A DNA stretch of 64,000 nt from JANNSX01 sp041397825 (GCA_041397825.1 JAWKVX010000008.1:1-64000), one strand, 5' to 3'. Positions 25,610 to 35,758 are shown, counted from the stretch's first letter. Numbers and translations are program-made. Notes: a model not told the origin generated them from the letters alone.

Positions 25610-27862
25610 TCAGTCGAAGGCCGGGCCAAACTTGTTCGAGCGCGGGAACCCCTTCGGCGCCAGCAGGCCGGCCTGGGCCCTTTGGCCGACCCAGTCCTTC
25701 AACTCCGACATCTGCAGGGTGAAGGTCCGGCCGGCCGAATCGAGCCAGGTCAGTCCCTCCTTCTTCACGAACACGCGCGCATCGGAGATGCCACCATCCT
25801 TATACTTCTGCAGCCTGACGCCCTTGCCGCGGCTCATCTCGTTCACCTCGGACAGGGGAAAGAGGATAAGCTTCCGGTTCTCGCCCAGAACCGCCAGCAT
25901 GTCGCCGGCCACCGGCACGCAGACCGCGGCCTCCTCGGGCTCGGACAGGTTCAGAACCTGCTTGCCCTTGCGCGTCATCGCCACCACCTCGGCCTCGGGT
26001 ACGACGAACCCGTTGGCCGCCGTCGAGGCGACGAGCAGCTTGCGCTCAGGGTCGTGCACGAAGGCCTCGACGATATCGTGGTTGTCCTCGAGATCGAGAT
26101 GCAGGCGGACCGGCTCGCCGTGGCCGCGCCCGCCCGGAAGATTGGCGCCGTCGAGCGTGAAGAACTTGCCGTTGGTGGCAAACAGCACGAGCTTGTCGGT
26201 GGTCTGCGCGTGGATGGCGCGCTTCAGGCTGTCGCCCTGCTTGAAATCCAGCTTGGAGAGATCCTGCTGATGCCCCTTGAGCGCACGGATCCAGCCCTTC
26301 TCTGAGAGGATAACGGTGATCGGTTCTTTCTCGATCAGCACCTCGTCGAGGTTGCCCTCGATCTCGGGTGCTTCGGCGAGCTCCGAGCGGCGCTTGCCTT
26401 CCGGGCTCGATTTGCCGAATTTCTCGCGGACGCCTCTTACCTCGTCCGCGATCCGCTCCCACTGTTTCTCGTCCGACCTGAGCAACGCCTTGAGTTGGCC
26501 CTGCTCCTTGGTGAGCTCATCATGCTCGCGGCGGATCTCGATCTCCTGGAGCTTGTTCAGCGCCCGGAGCCGCATGTTGAGGATGGCGTCGGTCTGGATC
26601 TCGGTGAGTTTGAAGCGGCCCATGAGGCGAGCCTTGGGCTCGTCCTCGAAGCGGATGATGCGGATCACCTCGTCGAGATTGAGATAGGCGATCAGGTAGC
26701 CGGCAAGCACCTCGAGCCGGCGAGCGATCTCCGCCAGCCGGTAGTTCGTCCGCCGCAACAGAACCTGCTGGCGGTGATCGAGCCATTCCCTCAGCACTTC
26801 ACGCAGCCCAAGGACGCGCGGCACCTGTCCTTTCGAGAGCACATTCATGTTGAGCGACACGCGCACCTCGAGCTCTGTGACGCGGAACAAGCTCTCCATC
26901 AGCAGAACCGGATCGACCGTCCGGCTCTTCGGATCGAGCACCAGCCGGATGTCCTCGGCGCTCTCGTCGCGGACATCGTCGAGCAATGGCAGCTTCTTCG
27001 CCTGCAACAGCTCGGCGATCTTCTCGACCAGCCGCGACTTCTGCACCTGGTAGGGGATCTCGGTGACGACGATCTGATAGGTGCCGCGTCCCCCCTCTTC
27101 CTTGTGCCACTTGGCCCTGACGCGGAAGGCGCCTCGGCCCGTCCGGTAGGCCTCGATCATGCTTTCCCTGGGCTCGACAATGAGGCCGCCGGTCGGGAAA
27201 TCCGGCCCCGGCACCAGCTCGACGAGTTTTTCCACAGTCGCGTTCGGATGTTTGATGAGGTGCAGAGCGGCCTGGCAGAGCTCGTCGATATTGTGCGGCG
27301 GGATCGACGTCGCCATGCCGACGGCAATGCCCGAGGCCCCATTTGCCAGCAAATGCGGCACGCTGCCGGGCAGAACCACAGGCTCGCTGCCGGTGCCGTC
27401 ATAGGTCGGGCGGAAATCGACCGCGTCCTCGTCGATGCCGTCGAGCAGCGCCGTCGCCAAATCCGTGAGCCGCGCCTCCGTGTAGCGCATGGCTGCCGCA
27501 TTATCGCCGTCGATGTTGCCGAAATTGCCCTGGCCATCGACCAGGCGGTAGCGAACGGCGAAGTCCTGGGCGAGGCGCACGAGGGCGTCATAAATGGCTT
27601 GGTCGCCGTGGGGGTGATAGTTGCCCATCACCTCGCCGACGATCTTGGCGCACTTCTTGAAGCCGGCGTCAGGATTGAGCTTGAGCTCGCGCATGGCATA
27701 GAGCAGGCGCCTGTGCACGGGTTTCAAACCGTCGCGGACATCGGGCAGCGCGCGGTGCATGATGGTGGAGAGCGCGTAGGAGAGATAGCGCTCCTCCAGG
27801 GCGGTGCGCAGATTGACAGGCTCTATGGCCGGCGGCTCGGGCAGAATCGGTGGCTTGCTCAT
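25610..27862 (-). CDS. parC: DNA topoisomerase IV subunit A
   Basis: 750-aa type IIA topoisomerase A subunit. It decatenates chromosomes together with ParE, which is not in the window. The N terminus shows YLSYALSTIMHRALPDVRDGLKPVHRR and the quinolone-determining stretch GNYHPHGDQAIYDALVRLAQ. The catalytic Tyr is in AAMRYTEARL. The C-terminal pinwheel is degenerate, lacks the GyrA box QRRGGKG, and contains short beta-blades (ILSEKGWIRALKG, LLVASTAANGFVV), which favours ParC over GyrA. Length agrees with alphaproteobacterial ParC. Confidence 0.95.
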   Translation of the reverse strand: MSKPPILPEPPAIEPVNLRTALEERYLSYALSTIMHRALPDVRDGLKPVHRRLLYAMRELKLNPDAGFKKCAKIVGEVMGNYHPHGDQAIYDALVRLAQDFAVRYRLVDGQGNFGNIDGDNAAAMRYTEARLTDLATALLDGIDEDAVDFRPTYDGTGSEPVVLPGSVPHLLANGASGIAVGMATSIPPHNIDELCQAALHLIKHPNATVEKLVELVPGPDFPTGGLIVEPRESMIEAYRTGRGAFRVRAKWHKEEGGRGTYQIVVTEIPYQVQKSRLVEKIAELLQAKKLPLLDDVRDESAEDIRLVLDPKSRTVDPVLLMESLFRVTELEVRVSLNMNVLSKGQVPRVLGLREVLREWLDHRQQVLLRRTNYRLAEIARRLEVLAGYLIAYLNLDEVIRIIRFEDEPKARLMGRFKLTEIQTDAILNMRLRALNKLQEIEIRREHDELTKEQGQLKALLRSDEKQWERIADEVRGVREKFGKSSPEGKRRSELAEAPEIEGNLDEVLIEKEPITVILSEKGWIRALKGHQQDLSKLDFKQGDSLKRAIHAQTTDKLVLFATNGKFFTLDGANLPGGRGHGEPVRLHLDLEDNHDIVEAFVHDPERKLLVASTAANGFVVPEAEVVAMTRKGKQVLNLSEPEEAAVCVPVAGDMLAVLGENRKLILFPLSEVNEMSRGKGVRLQKYKDGGISDARVFVKKEGLTWLDSAGRTFTLQMSELKDWVGQRAQAGLLAPKGFPRSNKFGPAFD

Positions 27863-27939
27863 GGGGCAGGACTTACGCCAGGCTCCGGGGCCTTCTCAAG
27901 GGCGTTGGCGCCACATAGGATCGCAAGATGGAGGTGCGG

Positions 27940-28128
27940 ATGGCCGGATTGACGATTGAAATACCAGAGGATCTGCGGGTCGGGCTGGAGAAGGCCTTCC
28001 CCGGCGAGGACCCGGCCGCGGTCATTCGGGGCCTTATCACACGCGAGATCGAGGCGCGTCGCGACCATGGCGCCGAGGCCCAGTTCCGCAAGATGGCCGT
28101 CGAGGCCCTGCTCAGAGGTCAGGGCTGA
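27940..28128 (+). CDS. Small hypothetical protein, ribbon-helix-helix-like
   Basis: 62 aa starting MAGLTIEIPEDLRVGLEKAF. The short strand followed by two helices (DPAAVIRGLITREIEARR) looks like a ribbon-helix-helix DNA-binding fold, as in antitoxins and small regulators. GAGG lies 5 bases before the ATG at 27940. It is divergent from parC. No toxin-like partner follows; the next feature is the terminator of the giant gene. Function unknown. Confidence 0.6.
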   Translation: MAGLTIEIPEDLRVGLEKAFPGEDPAAVIRGLITREIEARRDHGAEAQFRKMAVEALLRGQG

Positions 28129-28225
28129 TACGCCCTGCCGGCGGGTCGTCGTGCCCGATCGGCGGCACACCGGGTCTGCCTCCCACCGATGGGAGCGGCG
28201 GTCGTGACCAGGCAGCAACAAAACA

Positions 28226-28249
28226 GGCCCGGCGATGGCTCGCCGGGCC
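28226..28249 (-). terminator. Terminator of the giant repeat-protein gene
   Basis: Perfect 10-bp GC-rich stem (28226-28235 and 28240-28249), 4-base loop, followed on the minus strand by TGTTTTGTTG. It lies 21 bases past the stop of the 2495-aa gene and could also end the small plus-strand gene. Confidence 0.8.
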
Positions 28250-28270
28250 CAGTCGTTTCGTGCCTCCGCC

Positions 28271-31200
28271 TCAGACCAGGAAGCTGAAGTTGCTGAGGCT
28301 GATATCCGATAGCGAGACGCCACTCAGCGTCGCCAGTTCCTTGAACTGATCGACCGTATTGATGTCACCGCCGCTGTCGACTTCGGCATAGGTGATGTGC
28401 AGGAGCCCGAGCGTATCGGCCCAAGCGATCATGTAGCTTTCTGCCGCCCCACCCGTCTGGATGGCATCGGCGGCACTCGCGGCATCCGCCTGCGAGGCGA
28501 AGCCTGTCGGCGTGTTGTCGAGAATGACCAAGGTTGCCGAGGCACTTGTGAAGTCAGTCTGGCGCAGCGCGTTGAAGACAAACCCATCATCCGACCAGCC
28601 AACCGCGGACCCCGTCTCGATGACGACGCGATCCTCGGCCCCACTGAGATTGAGGGCGTGGAAGTTGCTGATTTGGGCGACGCCGGACGGGTTCGAGTCG
28701 AGATCGAAGATGATGCTATCCTGGTCCGTATCGAGACCGAGGTCGACCTGATCGAGGCCGGATGCCGTTAAGTTGGCGCCGGTCCCGTTCGCTCCAAGCC
28801 CGGCGCCCGCAGATGCCGTGCCGTCGCCGAGAATGACCACCTTGTCGGCCCCGAGGCCGGCGAAGATGTGATCGTTGCCGGTGCCGCCATTGATGATGTC
28901 GTCACCATCCCCGCCGGTCAGCGTATCACCGCCCGCGCCACCGGTGAGAACATCGTTGTCGTCGCCACCATCGATGCTGTCGATGCCGCCACCGCCGGCG
29001 ATGATGTCATTGCCTAAGCCGCCCGTGAGAGTGTCGGCACCCGCACCGCCGGTGATCAAGTCGTTGTTGACTCCACCGGTCACATGCAGGCTCTTGCTCG
29101 CCGTGGTGATGGCGGAACCGTCGAAGAACAGCAATGCGGCTCCGGCCGTCAGCGCCGTGCCATCGACCGTCAACAGCCCGCTCGTGGCGACAACCAGATC
29201 GCTCGTGATGACGATCCCCGCCGAATTGGAGCCGTCCGCCACGACCGTGATGAACTCGAACGCCCGTTCGTCGTTGAGGTTGAACGTACCGTCGTCGGCC
29301 GTGAGCAGGATCGTGTCGCTCAGTCCGGTGCCGCCGATCAGCGTGTCGTTGTCGGCTTCGCCGGCCGACACCTTGACGGTCACCGCCGAGGCCGAACTCG
29401 TGGCATCGACCCGATCCGCACCACCTGGGAAGGCCAGCAGGTCGACGGTCAGCGGTCCCGTATAGCCGGCGAGGACGTTGATCACGTCATCGGCCGCTGC
29501 CGCACCATAGACCGTGGCAATGCCGTTGCCGCCGTTGAAGGCCTCCGTTCCGAGCTCTGTTGTGCCGGCCGTCAGCAATTTCAAGTTCTCGATGTTCGTG
29601 ACATTCGTGAAGGCCGCATCGGCCGCGCCGCCGTCGATATGCAGCCAGTCGTTCAGGCTGCTGTTGACGAGTCCGAGATCGCCGTTGATCACGTCGGCGC
29701 TCGTGAGGCTGCCACCAAGGATGATGATGTCGTCGCCTTCGCCACCCGTGATGGTGTCGTCGCCACCGAGCGTGGTGATCGTGTCGTCGTTGGCGCCGGC
29801 ATCGATGGTATCATTGCCGCTACCGGCTGTGATCGTGTCGACACCACTGCCGGTCGTGACACTATTGGTACCATCACCGGCCGCGACCGTGTTGGTTCCA
29901 TCACCGGCATCGATCGTGTCGTTGCCACTCCCCGTCGTGATGTTGTCATCGCCGCCAAGCGTGGTGACGCTGTTCGTGCCATTGCCCGCGAGGATCGTGT
30001 TGTTGCCTGCGCCCGCCACGATCGTGTCGTCATCGTCGCCGGTCGTGATGTGGTCATTGCCGGAGCCCGACGTCACGTTGTTGATGCCGGCTCCCGCGAC
30101 AATCGTGTTCGTGCCGTCGCCGGCATCGATCGTGTCGTTGCCGCTGCCGGTCGTGATGTCGTCATCGCCTTCCAGAGTGGTGACGCTGTTCGTGCCGTCA
30201 CCTGCCACGATGACATTGTTGCCCGCGCCGGCACTGATCGTATCGTCTCCGCTGCCGGTCGTGATCGTATCGAGGCCGCTCCCGGTCGTAACACTGTTGG
30301 TACCGTCGCCTACGTTGATCAGGTTACCATCGTTGCCGGCCGTGACCGTATCGTTGCCGATGCCGGCGGTGATGGTATTGAACCCGTCTCCTGCAGACAC
30401 GGTATTGTTGCCATCCCCCGCCGCAACCGTGTCGATGCCCCCGCCGGTCGTAATGTCGTCGTTATCGACGCCGCCCGTGATGGTATTTGTGCCGTCGCCC
30501 GCGTCTATCAAGCTGCCGCCGTCGCCGACGTCGATGACGTCGTCGCCGGAGCCGGAGGTGACCGTATCGAAGCCGGCAAGTGCCGTGATCGTGTTGTTGC
30601 CGTCGCCCGCGTCGATGTCGCTTCCATCATCTCCGACCGAGATCGTATCGTTGCCCGATCCGGTCGTCACGTCGTCGAAGCCAGCGGTCGCGGTGATGTT
30701 GTTGGTGCCACCACCCGCATCGATCAAGCTGCCACCGTCGCCGACGGCGATCGTGTCGTCGCCGATGCCCGTTGTAACGGTATCCAAGCCGAGGCCCGCC
30801 GTAATGCTATTCGTGCCGTCTCCGGCATTGATCGTGCTGCCACCGTCGCCGACGGTGATCGTATCGTCGCCGGTGCCAGTCGTGACCGTATCGAGACCCA
30901 ATCCGGCCGTGACGATGTTCGTGCCATCGCCTGCGCTGATGAGGCTGCCACCGTCGCCGACACTGATCGTGTCGTCGCCCGATCCACTGGTCACATCGTC
31001 GAAACCACCGAGTGCGGTGATGGAGTTTGTGCCATCGCCAGCCGTGATTGTGCTGCCGCCGGCGCCAACAACGATCGTGTCGTTGCCGGAACCCGTCGTC
31101 ACGCTATCGATGCCCGCACCTGCCGTGACACTGTTCGTGCCGGACCCGGCATTGATGATGCTGCCACCATCTCCGACATCAATCGTATCGTCGCCCGACC

Positions 31201-34200
31201 CGGTCGTAACGGAGTCGAGCCCATCACCGGCCATGACACTATTCGTGCCATCGCCGGCAACGATCGTGCTGCCGTCGTTCCCGACAGTGATCGTGTCGTC
31301 GCCCGACCCGGTCGTGACATTGTCGAACCCGGCACCCGCCGTGACACTGTTCGTACCATCACCGGCGTCAATGAGGCTGCCCCCATCGCCGACATCGATC
31401 GTGTCGTTACCGGCGCCCGTAGTGACGGTATCGTTGCCGACACCAGTGGTTACGGTGTTGTTGCCTTCTCCGGCATTGACGGCGTCGTCGCCGCCACCCG
31501 TCGTGATGACGTCGTTGCCGCTGCCGCTGTTGACCGTGAAGCTCCCATCGGTTTCAGCAGCGCCGTCGAATGTCAGATTGCCTGTCAGCAGCGACGCCTC
31601 GATCGTCAGGCGTTCCCCCGCCGGCACGACGGTGTCGACCCCGAGCAAACCGTCATCCAGGTCAATCGAAGCGTTGGCTCCACCATTCTCCAGCACATTG
31701 ACGGTCTGGAACCCGGTGACGCCACCGAGATTGGCGAGGCCGTTGTCGGCCGTCAGATTGATCGTGTTGCCTGCAACGGCCCAGTTGGCCGAGAGAAGGT
31801 CCTCGAACGTCAGATCGCTGAGATTGGCGTTGACCGTAACCGCGCCGGCCGTCTTGGCAGATGCCAGCACCGTGTCGATGCCCCCGCCGATGTCGATGGC
31901 GAGAGCACCCGTGAAGCCGGCGAGCACGTTGATCGTCTCATTGCCCGAGGTGCCGGCGACGCGATTGAAGCCTGTCCCGGTCAACCCGCTGCCGCCGCCA
32001 TTGGCCTCTGTCCCGAGCGTAACGGTCAACCCGTCGATGCCGAGCTCCAGAATTTCGACCCGAACGGTGCTCTCGAGATCGATGTCCGAGAGGTTCCGAT
32101 TGATGATCAAGCGGTCGGTGTCCGCACCGCCGTCGATGATGTCCTCGTAGGTCAGGAGCGAAGGATCGACGCCCGGTGCGGACATATCTATGGTGTCTTC
32201 GCCCGTGCCGGCGTCGATAACGTCGTTGCCCGTGCTGGTCGCGATGTAGTCGTCGCCCGATCCTGCCAGCACAGTGTCGCGGAATGTGCCGCCGTAAATA
32301 TCGTCGTCGCCTCCGCCGGCACTGAGGTGGTTGGTTCCGTCACCGCCCCAGATCTCGTCATTGCCTTCGCCCGTGGTCAAGGTGTCATTGCCTGCACCAC
32401 CCTTGACGACGTCATCGCCGGAGCCGCTGGTCACGTTGAAATCGCCGATCGACGCGGTTTCGACCGAGCCGTCGAACAAGAGACCCGCCGTCAGTCCCCC
32501 CGCGTTGACGGTCAGCGTCTCGCCGGTGTCGACCACATCGCTCGAGCCGACAATCATGCTGATGATCAGCGCACCACTCGCGGCCGGACCACCCACCTCG
32601 GCGACATTGATGGACTCGATGCCGGACATGCCGGAGAAGTCCGCGCTCTGCAGTCCGGATGCCGACGACGTAAGATTGAGCGTGTCGCCCGATCCCGTAC
32701 CACCTTTGAGCACATCACCCGCCTGGACGTTGGCGAGATTGGAATGAATGGTCAGCGTGCTCGACGAGGCGCTGGCATCGACGCGATCGGTGGCATCGGT
32801 ACCGCCCGTCGGATCGAGATCGATGTCGAGATTGCCCGTGAACCCGGCGGCAACCGTCAGATCGAGCGACGAGCTGTCGGCCACCGTGATCGTGTCGACG
32901 CTTCCGGCGCCATGATTGGCCAGTGTCCCGAGCGTCATCGCGATCGCACTGGCCCCCTCGATTGCCAGCTTTCCGACATTCGTGACATTGCCCATCATGG
33001 CATCGCTGACGGCGCCGTTGGAGCCGCCACCGAGGATGAGCGTATCGACGCCGCCCCCGGCATCGAACTGGTCCGCCGCCGTGAAGGTGCTGGTCGCCGG
33101 GGCCGCGTCATTGATGAAGCCGGTATAGGTGTCGTTACCGGCAGAGCCCGTGAAGGGGTCGGCGGGAGCCGTGCCGAGATCGGCGCTGGTCGTCAGCACA
33201 AAATTCTTGGCGACGCCGTTGATGGTGATGGTGGCCGTTGCCGTCGCAAAGCCGCCATGGCCGTCCGAGACCTGATAGGTGAAACTGTCAACGGCGGAAT
33301 TCCCGACGAGCAGGTCGAGCGTCGTGCTGTTCGGCACATATGTGAACGTGCCGTTGGCATTGACCGTCACGCTGCCGCCATTGATCGTGGAAATAGAGAC
33401 GCCGACGTTGCCCGCTAGTCCGTTGACCTGCGAGACACTGAGCGTTTCTCCGTCATACTCCTCATCGTTCGTCAGCACGTTGCCGGCGAAAATGTTTCCA
33501 ACGTCTTCCGACAACGAGTCATCGTTCGCCACGGGAGCATCCTGAACCGGCAGGACGGTCACCGTCACGACCTGCTGCGCCGTGCCGCCGTTGCCGTCGT
33601 CGACCGTCACCGTGAACGTGTCCGACCCATTGAAATTCAGGTTCGGCGTATAGGTGTAGGCGCCCGCCGAATTGATCGACACCGTGCCATGGGCCGGCGC
33701 TCCCGTGCCGGTGGCCGGCACCGAATAGGAGAGTGTGTCGCCGTCGATGTCGGTCGCAATCACGGTGCCGCTGATGACCGTGTCCTCGTTGCCGGACGCC
33801 GTGCCCGTCGCCGCCGTCACCGGCGCGTCATTCACCGGATTGACCGTCACCGTCACGACCTGTTGGGCCGTGCCGCCATGGCCATCCGATACCGTCACCG
33901 TGAACGTGTCGGTACCGTTGAAATTCGCGACCGGCGTATAGGTGTAGGTCCCCGACGAATTGATCGAGACCGTACCATTGGCCGGTGCACCAGGACCTGT
34001 ATTGACCACCGAATAGAGAAGCACGGTGTCGTCGACATCCGTCGCTGACACCGAACCTGTGATGGTCGTGTCCTCATTTCCCGAGGTCGTGCTGGTCGCC
34101 GCCGTCACCGGCGCATCGTTCACCGCGTTGACGGTCACCGTCACGACCTGCTGCGCCGTGCCACCGTTGCCGTCGTCGACCGTCACCGTGAACGTGTCCG

Positions 34201-35758
34201 ACCCGTTGAAATTCAGGTTCGGCGTATAGGTGTAGGCACCCGCAGAATTGATCGACACCGTACCATGGGCCGGCGCTCCCGTGCCGGTGGCCGGCACCGA
34301 GTAGGAGAGCGTGTCGCCGTCGACATCGGTCGCAACCACGGTGCCGCTGATGACCGTGTCCTCGTTGCCGGACGCTGTACCCGTCGCCGCCGTCACCGGC
34401 GCATCGTTCACCGGATTGACGGTCACCGTCACGACCTGCTGCGCCGTCCCACCATGGCCGTCCGATACCGTGACCGTAAACGTGTCGGTACCGTTGAAAT
34501 TCAGGTTCGGCGTATAACTGTACAGGCCGGTGGACGCGTTGATCGACACCGTTCCGCTGGCCGGCGCACCCGCACCGGAATTCACAACCGAATAGGTCAG
34601 CGTGTCGCCGTCGATGTCCGAGCCGGTCACCGTCCCGGTGATGACCGTATCCTCATTGCCCGATGCCGTACCCGTCGCCGCCGTCGTCGGCGCATCGTTC
34701 ACTGGATTGACCGTTACCGTCACGACCTGCTCGACTGAGCCGCCGTTGCCGTCCGACACCGTCACCGTGAACGTATCCGTCCCGTGGAAGTCCGCGCCTG
34801 GCGTGTAAACGTATTCACCGGTCGCCGCATTGATCGAAACAGTCCCGCGCGACGGCGCACCCGTCCCCGAAGTCGGAACGGAGTAGGTCAGCGTGTCGCC
34901 ATCAACATCAGAGGCAAGGATCGCACCCGCGATGGCCGTGTCCTCAGCACCCGATACCGCGCTCGTCGGCGCCGCCGCAGGCGCATCATTGAGCGGATTG
35001 ACGACGATCGATACCGTCACCGTGACCGGCGCACGCCCCGTGACGTCCTTGATCGTGTAGGTGAAACTGTCGCTGCCGTTGAAGTCGGCATCCGGGGCGT
35101 AGGTGAAGGTGCCATCCCCGTTGTTGGTGACGGTACCGTGGGCCGCCTGGCTGAAGTCAACAATGCTGCTGGCCGTCAGCGTCACGAACTTCGAGCTGTC
35201 ATTGGCCAGCACATTGACGGTCACATTGCCGTCCTCGTCGACGACGGCGGCATCCGAATTGGCGGTAAAGGTCGCCTTTCTCAGGTCGATTGTCTTGTCG
35301 GCAAAGCGAAGATACTCGACATCGTTGTACACGCGATCGGAGCCGCCGTTGCCCGAAACCAATAGTCTAGAGCCGGAGATGACGACAGTGTAACGGGACA
35401 GAGTTTTCTCGAATATGGCGGAGTCGACGCCCCTGCCACCCTGTAGCGTGTCGTTGCCCACCTCGCCCTGCAGCCGGTCGGCACCATCGCCGCCGTAGAG
35501 AATATCATTGCCCAGTCCGCCGTAGACCTTGTCGTTGCCTGCGTTGCCGTACAGGCGGTCATTGTGGCCTTCGCCATAAATCTTGTCGTTTCCGCCGCCA
35601 CCGCGCAACGTATCGTTGCCCTTGCCACCATGGAGCTCGTCCGCGCCATTGCCGCCAGAAATGACGTCATTTCCGCTTGATCCGTCGATGAAATCCCGTC
35701 CAACGGTGCCCCTCAAGACATCGGCGCGAGTCGTGCCAATCTTCCGGAAAATAGCCAT
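28271..35758 (-). CDS. Giant RTX/Ig-like repeat protein, probable type I-secreted adhesin
   Basis: 2495 aa, acidic, Gly/Asp/Thr-rich, almost without Cys and without an N-terminal signal peptide. Order: N-terminal RTX calcium-binding nonapeptides (GGKGNDTLRGGGGNDKIYG; residues about 20-115); a bacterial Ig/cadherin-like segment with five 96-97 aa units (NPVNDAPVTAATGTASGNED...) flanked by two diverged ones; a mixed beta-rich region (about 33.2-31.6 kb); a long array of 9-residue turns with a 36-aa higher period (about 31.5-29.7 kb); further RTX repeats (GGAGADTLTGGLGNDIIAGG); and a C-terminal tail ending LSNFSFLV, as expected for a type I secretion signal. A GGGGGTG ribosome binding site precedes the ATG. 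No ABC/MFP/TolC export genes are in the window. Role inferred: calcium-stiffened surface or matrix adhesin. Confidence 0.88.
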   Translation of the reverse strand: MAIFRKIGTTRADVLRGTVGRDFIDGSSGNDVISGGNGADELHGGKGNDTLRGGGGNDKIYGEGHNDRLYGNAGNDKVYGGLGNDILYGGDGADRLQGEVGNDTLQGGRGVDSAIFEKTLSRYTVVISGSRLLVSGNGGSDRVYNDVEYLRFADKTIDLRKATFTANSDAAVVDEDGNVTVNVLANDSSKFVTLTASSIVDFSQAAHGTVTNNGDGTFTYAPDADFNGSDSFTYTIKDVTGRAPVTVTVSIVVNPLNDAPAAAPTSAVSGAEDTAIAGAILASDVDGDTLTYSVPTSGTGAPSRGTVSINAATGEYVYTPGADFHGTDTFTVTVSDGNGGSVEQVVTVTVNPVNDAPTTAATGTASGNEDTVITGTVTGSDIDGDTLTYSVVNSGAGAPASGTVSINASTGLYSYTPNLNFNGTDTFTVTVSDGHGGTAQQVVTVTVNPVNDAPVTAATGTASGNEDTVISGTVVATDVDGDTLSYSVPATGTGAPAHGTVSINSAGAYTYTPNLNFNGSDTFTVTVDDGNGGTAQQVVTVTVNAVNDAPVTAATSTTSGNEDTTITGSVSATDVDDTVLLYSVVNTGPGAPANGTVSINSSGTYTYTPVANFNGTDTFTVTVSDGHGGTAQQVVTVTVNPVNDAPVTAATGTASGNEDTVISGTVIATDIDGDTLSYSVPATGTGAPAHGTVSINSAGAYTYTPNLNFNGSDTFTVTVDDGNGGTAQQVVTVTVLPVQDAPVANDDSLSEDVGNIFAGNVLTNDEEYDGETLSVSQVNGLAGNVGVSISTINGGSVTVNANGTFTYVPNSTTLDLLVGNSAVDSFTYQVSDGHGGFATATATITINGVAKNFVLTTSADLGTAPADPFTGSAGNDTYTGFINDAAPATSTFTAADQFDAGGGVDTLILGGGSNGAVSDAMMGNVTNVGKLAIEGASAIAMTLGTLANHGAGSVDTITVADSSSLDLTVAAGFTGNLDIDLDPTGGTDATDRVDASASSSTLTIHSNLANVQAGDVLKGGTGSGDTLNLTSSASGLQSADFSGMSGIESINVAEVGGPAASGALIISMIVGSSDVVDTGETLTVNAGGLTAGLLFDGSVETASIGDFNVTSGSGDDVVKGGAGNDTLTTGEGNDEIWGGDGTNHLSAGGGDDDIYGGTFRDTVLAGSGDDYIATSTGNDVIDAGTGEDTIDMSAPGVDPSLLTYEDIIDGGADTDRLIINRNLSDIDLESTVRVEILELGIDGLTVTLGTEANGGGSGLTGTGFNRVAGTSGNETINVLAGFTGALAIDIGGGIDTVLASAKTAGAVTVNANLSDLTFEDLLSANWAVAGNTINLTADNGLANLGGVTGFQTVNVLENGGANASIDLDDGLLGVDTVVPAGERLTIEASLLTGNLTFDGAAETDGSFTVNSGSGNDVITTGGGDDAVNAGEGNNTVTTGVGNDTVTTGAGNDTIDVGDGGSLIDAGDGTNSVTAGAGFDNVTTGSGDDTITVGNDGSTIVAGDGTNSVMAGDGLDSVTTGSGDDTIDVGDGGSIINAGSGTNSVTAGAGIDSVTTGSGNDTIVVGAGGSTITAGDGTNSITALGGFDDVTSGSGDDTISVGDGGSLISAGDGTNIVTAGLGLDTVTTGTGDDTITVGDGGSTINAGDGTNSITAGLGLDTVTTGIGDDTIAVGDGGSLIDAGGGTNNITATAGFDDVTTGSGNDTISVGDDGSDIDAGDGNNTITALAGFDTVTSGSGDDVIDVGDGGSLIDAGDGTNTITGGVDNDDITTGGGIDTVAAGDGNNTVSAGDGFNTITAGIGNDTVTAGNDGNLINVGDGTNSVTTGSGLDTITTGSGDDTISAGAGNNVIVAGDGTNSVTTLEGDDDITTGSGNDTIDAGDGTNTIVAGAGINNVTSGSGNDHITTGDDDDTIVAGAGNNTILAGNGTNSVTTLGGDDNITTGSGNDTIDAGDGTNTVAAGDGTNSVTTGSGVDTITAGSGNDTIDAGANDDTITTLGGDDTITGGEGDDIIILGGSLTSADVINGDLGLVNSSLNDWLHIDGGAADAAFTNVTNIENLKLLTAGTTELGTEAFNGGNGIATVYGAAAADDVINVLAGYTGPLTVDLLAFPGGADRVDATSSASAVTVKVSAGEADNDTLIGGTGLSDTILLTADDGTFNLNDERAFEFITVVADGSNSAGIVITSDLVVATSGLLTVDGTALTAGAALLFFDGSAITTASKSLHVTGGVNNDLITGGAGADTLTGGLGNDIIAGGGGIDSIDGGDDNDVLTGGAGGDTLTGGDGDDIINGGTGNDHIFAGLGADKVVILGDGTASAGAGLGANGTGANLTASGLDQVDLGLDTDQDSIIFDLDSNPSGVAQISNFHALNLSGAEDRVVIETGSAVGWSDDGFVFNALRQTDFTSASATLVILDNTPTGFASQADAASAADAIQTGGAAESYMIAWADTLGLLHITYAEVDSGGDINTVDQFKELATLSGVSLSDISLSNFSFLV
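30490..31450. repeat. 108-bp tandem coding repeats in the giant gene
   Basis: About nine consecutive copies of a 36-residue unit made of four nonapeptides, for example FDNVTTGSG-DDTITVGND-GSTIVAGDG-TNSVMAGDG. Copies differ by a few residues, so the array is old enough to have drifted but still in strict register. Looser 9- and 18-residue versions continue to about 29700. Boundaries are approximate. Confidence 0.8.
33530..35000. repeat. Five 288-291 bp tandem repeats encoding Ig/cadherin-like domains
   Basis: The segment encoding NDAP recurs near 33821, 34109, 34397, 34688 and 34979, giving spacings of 288, 288, 291 and 291 bases. Two copies (roughly 33540-33830 and 34110-34400) are nearly identical in DNA, including synonymous positions, which points to recent duplication or gene conversion. 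Confidence 0.85.

Noticed and set aside
27159..31443. Short direct repeats with regular spacing that could suggest a CRISPR array
   Set aside because: The repeats at 29.7-31.5 kb are in-frame protein repeats of the giant gene, with no constant repeat/variable spacer structure; no cas genes are present.
29084..33418. Very long plus-strand open frames (over 800 and 1400 codons) opposite the giant repeat gene
   Set aside because: They mirror the Gly/Asp/Thr repeat codons of the minus-strand gene, giving Val/Ala/Arg- or Ser/Pro/Val-rich low-complexity translations without motifs or ribosome binding sites.
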